NCBI GenBank assembly: GCA_030148625.1
Contig: JASBTC010000457.1
Location: 1-7,204 of the forward strand
Reading direction: 5' to 3'
Length of the DNA: 7,204 bases
Origin: Sphingobium sp.
GTDB taxonomy: Bacteria; Pseudomonadota; Alphaproteobacteria; Sphingomonadales; Sphingomonadaceae
Shown here: one piece after another, positions 6,282 through 7,204 of the stretch
Layout of the letters: each line of letters opens with the position of its first letter
Position numbering within the stretch: the first letter of the stretch is position 1
Position numbers and translations under genes: made by a program
The notes under the pieces: model-generated
What the model saw: the letters and a program-made list of their open reading frames with translations, nothing else
Told to the model about the DNA's origin: nothing
Databases searched by the model: none

Positions 6282-6910
6282 TGCAACAGGAGCAGTTCAA
6301 GACCGATCAGGAAGCCTTCTGGGCTGGTGAATTCGGCACCGAGTATATCGGCCGGAACCAGGGCGATCAGCTGCTGGCGTCCAACCTCGATTTCTTTGCC
6401 AAGGCGCTGCGTGCGACCCGCAATCTGGGCAGCTGTATCGAGTTCGGCGCCAATATCGGCATGAACCTCAAGGCGATCAAACTGCTCTATCCGGGCATCG
6501 ATGCCTCCGGCATCGAGATTAACGCCGACGCCGCGCGTGAACTCGGTCAGGTGATCCCTCCGGCTCAGGTCCATAACCAGTCGATCCTGGATTTCGTCCC
6601 GTCACGGACCCATGACCTGACCTTGATCAAGGGGGTTCTGATCCATCTCAACCCTGATGTTCTGCCCGACGTCTATGACAAGCTCGTCGCTGCCTGCGGC
6701 CGCTATCTGCTGGTCGCGGAATATTATAATCCAGCGCCGGTCGCGATCCCCTATCGCGGACATACCGACCGCCTGTTCAAGCGGGATTTCGCTGGTGAAA
6801 TCATGGACCGCCACCCTGACCTCAAGCTGGTCGACTATGGCTTCGCGTACCGGCGGGATCCCAGCTTCCCGCAGGACGACATTACCTGGTTCCTGATGGA
6901 AAAGAACTGA
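6281..6910 (+). CDS. Pseudaminic acid biosynthesis-associated methyltransferase
   Basis: This 209-residue SAM-dependent methyltransferase matches the small family found next to pse genes in many bacteria (known as the pseudaminic acid biosynthesis-associated methylase). Visible features are the N-terminal FWAGEFGTEYIGRNQ (13-27), typical of that group; the SAM-binding motif I IEFGANIGMN (53-62); an acidic residue closing strand 2 (E79 in GIEIN); and LIKGVLIHLNP (115-125), which takes the place of the usual motif after strand 4. EYYNP (147-151) and RLFKRDFAGEIMD (164-176) follow. The target has not been defined in this family, as far as I know; O- or N-methylation of pseudaminic acid or its N-acyl group is a reasonable inference from context. 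It is cytoplasmic, with no signal peptide or membrane segment. Its start overlaps the pseF stop by one base, and AAGGAAAG at about 6264-6271 may be its ribosome binding site. Confidence 0.9.
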   Translation: MQQEQFKTDQEAFWAGEFGTEYIGRNQGDQLLASNLDFFAKALRATRNLGSCIEFGANIGMNLKAIKLLYPGIDASGIEINADAARELGQVIPPAQVHNQSILDFVPSRTHDLTLIKGVLIHLNPDVLPDVYDKLVAACGRYLLVAEYYNPAPVAIPYRGHTDRLFKRDFAGEIMDRHPDLKLVDYGFAYRRDPSFPQDDITWFLMEKN

Positions 6911-6930
6911 TCGAGGCGGACGGACAGTCA

Positions 6931-7204
6931 ATGCTTACTTACTGCAAACGTTGTGTGATGCCGGACACCAAGCCGGACCTGCATCTTGACGCCGAAGGCA
7001 TCTGCAACGCCTGTCGCAGCTACGAGGCGCGTCAGGAGGTCGATTGGAGCCAGCGCGCCATCGAACTCGAACAGGTGCTCGAGAAGTACCGGCGCCCGGG
7101 CGGCGACAACTGGGACTGCATCGTTCCGGTCAGCGGCGGCAAGGACAGCACCTATCAGGTCGTCCGGATGCTGCAATTTGGCCTCAACCCGCTCTGCGTC
7201 ACGT
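6931..7204 (+). CDS. N-acetyl sugar amidotransferase (PseA/WbpG family), N-terminal part; 3' end outside window
   Basis: Only the first 91 codons are present. The protein starts with two CxxC pairs, YCKRCVMPDT and ICNACRSYE (C5, C8, C25, C28), that probably bind zinc. The ATP-pyrophosphatase P-loop VPVSGGKDST (65-74) follows. This arrangement is characteristic of the N-acetyl sugar amidotransferases, which adenylate an N-acetyl group and replace its oxygen with ammonia to give an acetamidino group. WbpG acts this way in Pseudomonas O-antigen synthesis, and PseA in Campylobacter has the corresponding role for the acetamidino form of pseudaminic acid. In characterised systems ammonia comes from HisH/HisF-like partners, which would be expected downstream. 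The start is the ATG 20 bases after the methyltransferase stop, preceded by a purine-rich GAGGCGGACGGA stretch that can act as ribosome binding site. TilS and other PP-loop enzymes share the SGGKDS motif but lack this Cys arrangement at the extreme N-terminus. The substrate is inferred from the operon. Confidence 0.88.
   Translation, partial: MLTYCKRCVMPDTKPDLHLDAEGICNACRSYEARQEVDWSQRAIELEQVLEKYRRPGGDNWDCIVPVSGGKDSTYQVVRMLQFGLNPLCVT

Overview
The window is a high-GC, densely coding piece of bacterial chromosome. Base composition, codon use and gene content suggest an alphaproteobacterium, most likely a sphingomonad; this is inferred, because no rRNA or marker gene is present. Everything identifiable concerns the cell surface: the end of an exopolysaccharide export region followed by the start of a nonulosonic (pseudaminic) acid biosynthesis operon.

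Layout. (1) Positions 2-535 hold the C-terminal part of a Wzc/CpsD-type bacterial tyrosine kinase, ending in a run of Tyr-Gly/Ser pairs typical of the autophosphorylated tail. (2) A membrane-anchored protein of unrecognised family (about 525-1766) overlaps the kinase's 3' end, so the two are probably co-transcribed. (3) A convergent minus-strand gene (1790-3154) encodes an exported right-handed beta-helix protein with a pectate-lyase-3/tailspike-like N-terminus and a C-terminal tail resembling those of phage proteins. (4) A 248-bp divergent intergenic region (3155-3402) must hold the promoters for that gene and for the next operon; it contains two short inverted repeats. (5) A tightly packed plus-strand operon runs from 3403 off the right edge: pseB, pseC, pseF, a pseudaminic-acid-associated methyltransferase, and the first 91 codons of a PseA/WbpG-type N-acetyl sugar amidotransferase.

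How the genes work together. PseB (4,6-dehydratase/5-epimerase on UDP-GlcNAc) and PseC (PLP aminotransferase) carry out the first two steps toward pseudaminic acid, and PseF activates the finished sugar as CMP-Pse. The intermediate enzymes (PseH acetyltransferase, PseG nucleotidase, PseI synthase) are not in the window and would be expected downstream. The methyltransferase and the amidotransferase suggest that the final sugar is decorated, by O- or N-methylation and by an acetamidino-type group. The acceptor (flagellin, capsule, LPS or exopolysaccharide) cannot be told from this sequence. The adjacent kinase and beta-helix gene place the operon beside polysaccharide export and turnover functions.

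I see no rRNA, tRNA, CRISPR array, insertion sequence or convincing terminator. The chemistry is known; the least described elements are the 413-residue anchored protein, the phage-like tail on the exported beta-helix protein, and the combined methylase and amidotransferase tailoring genes.
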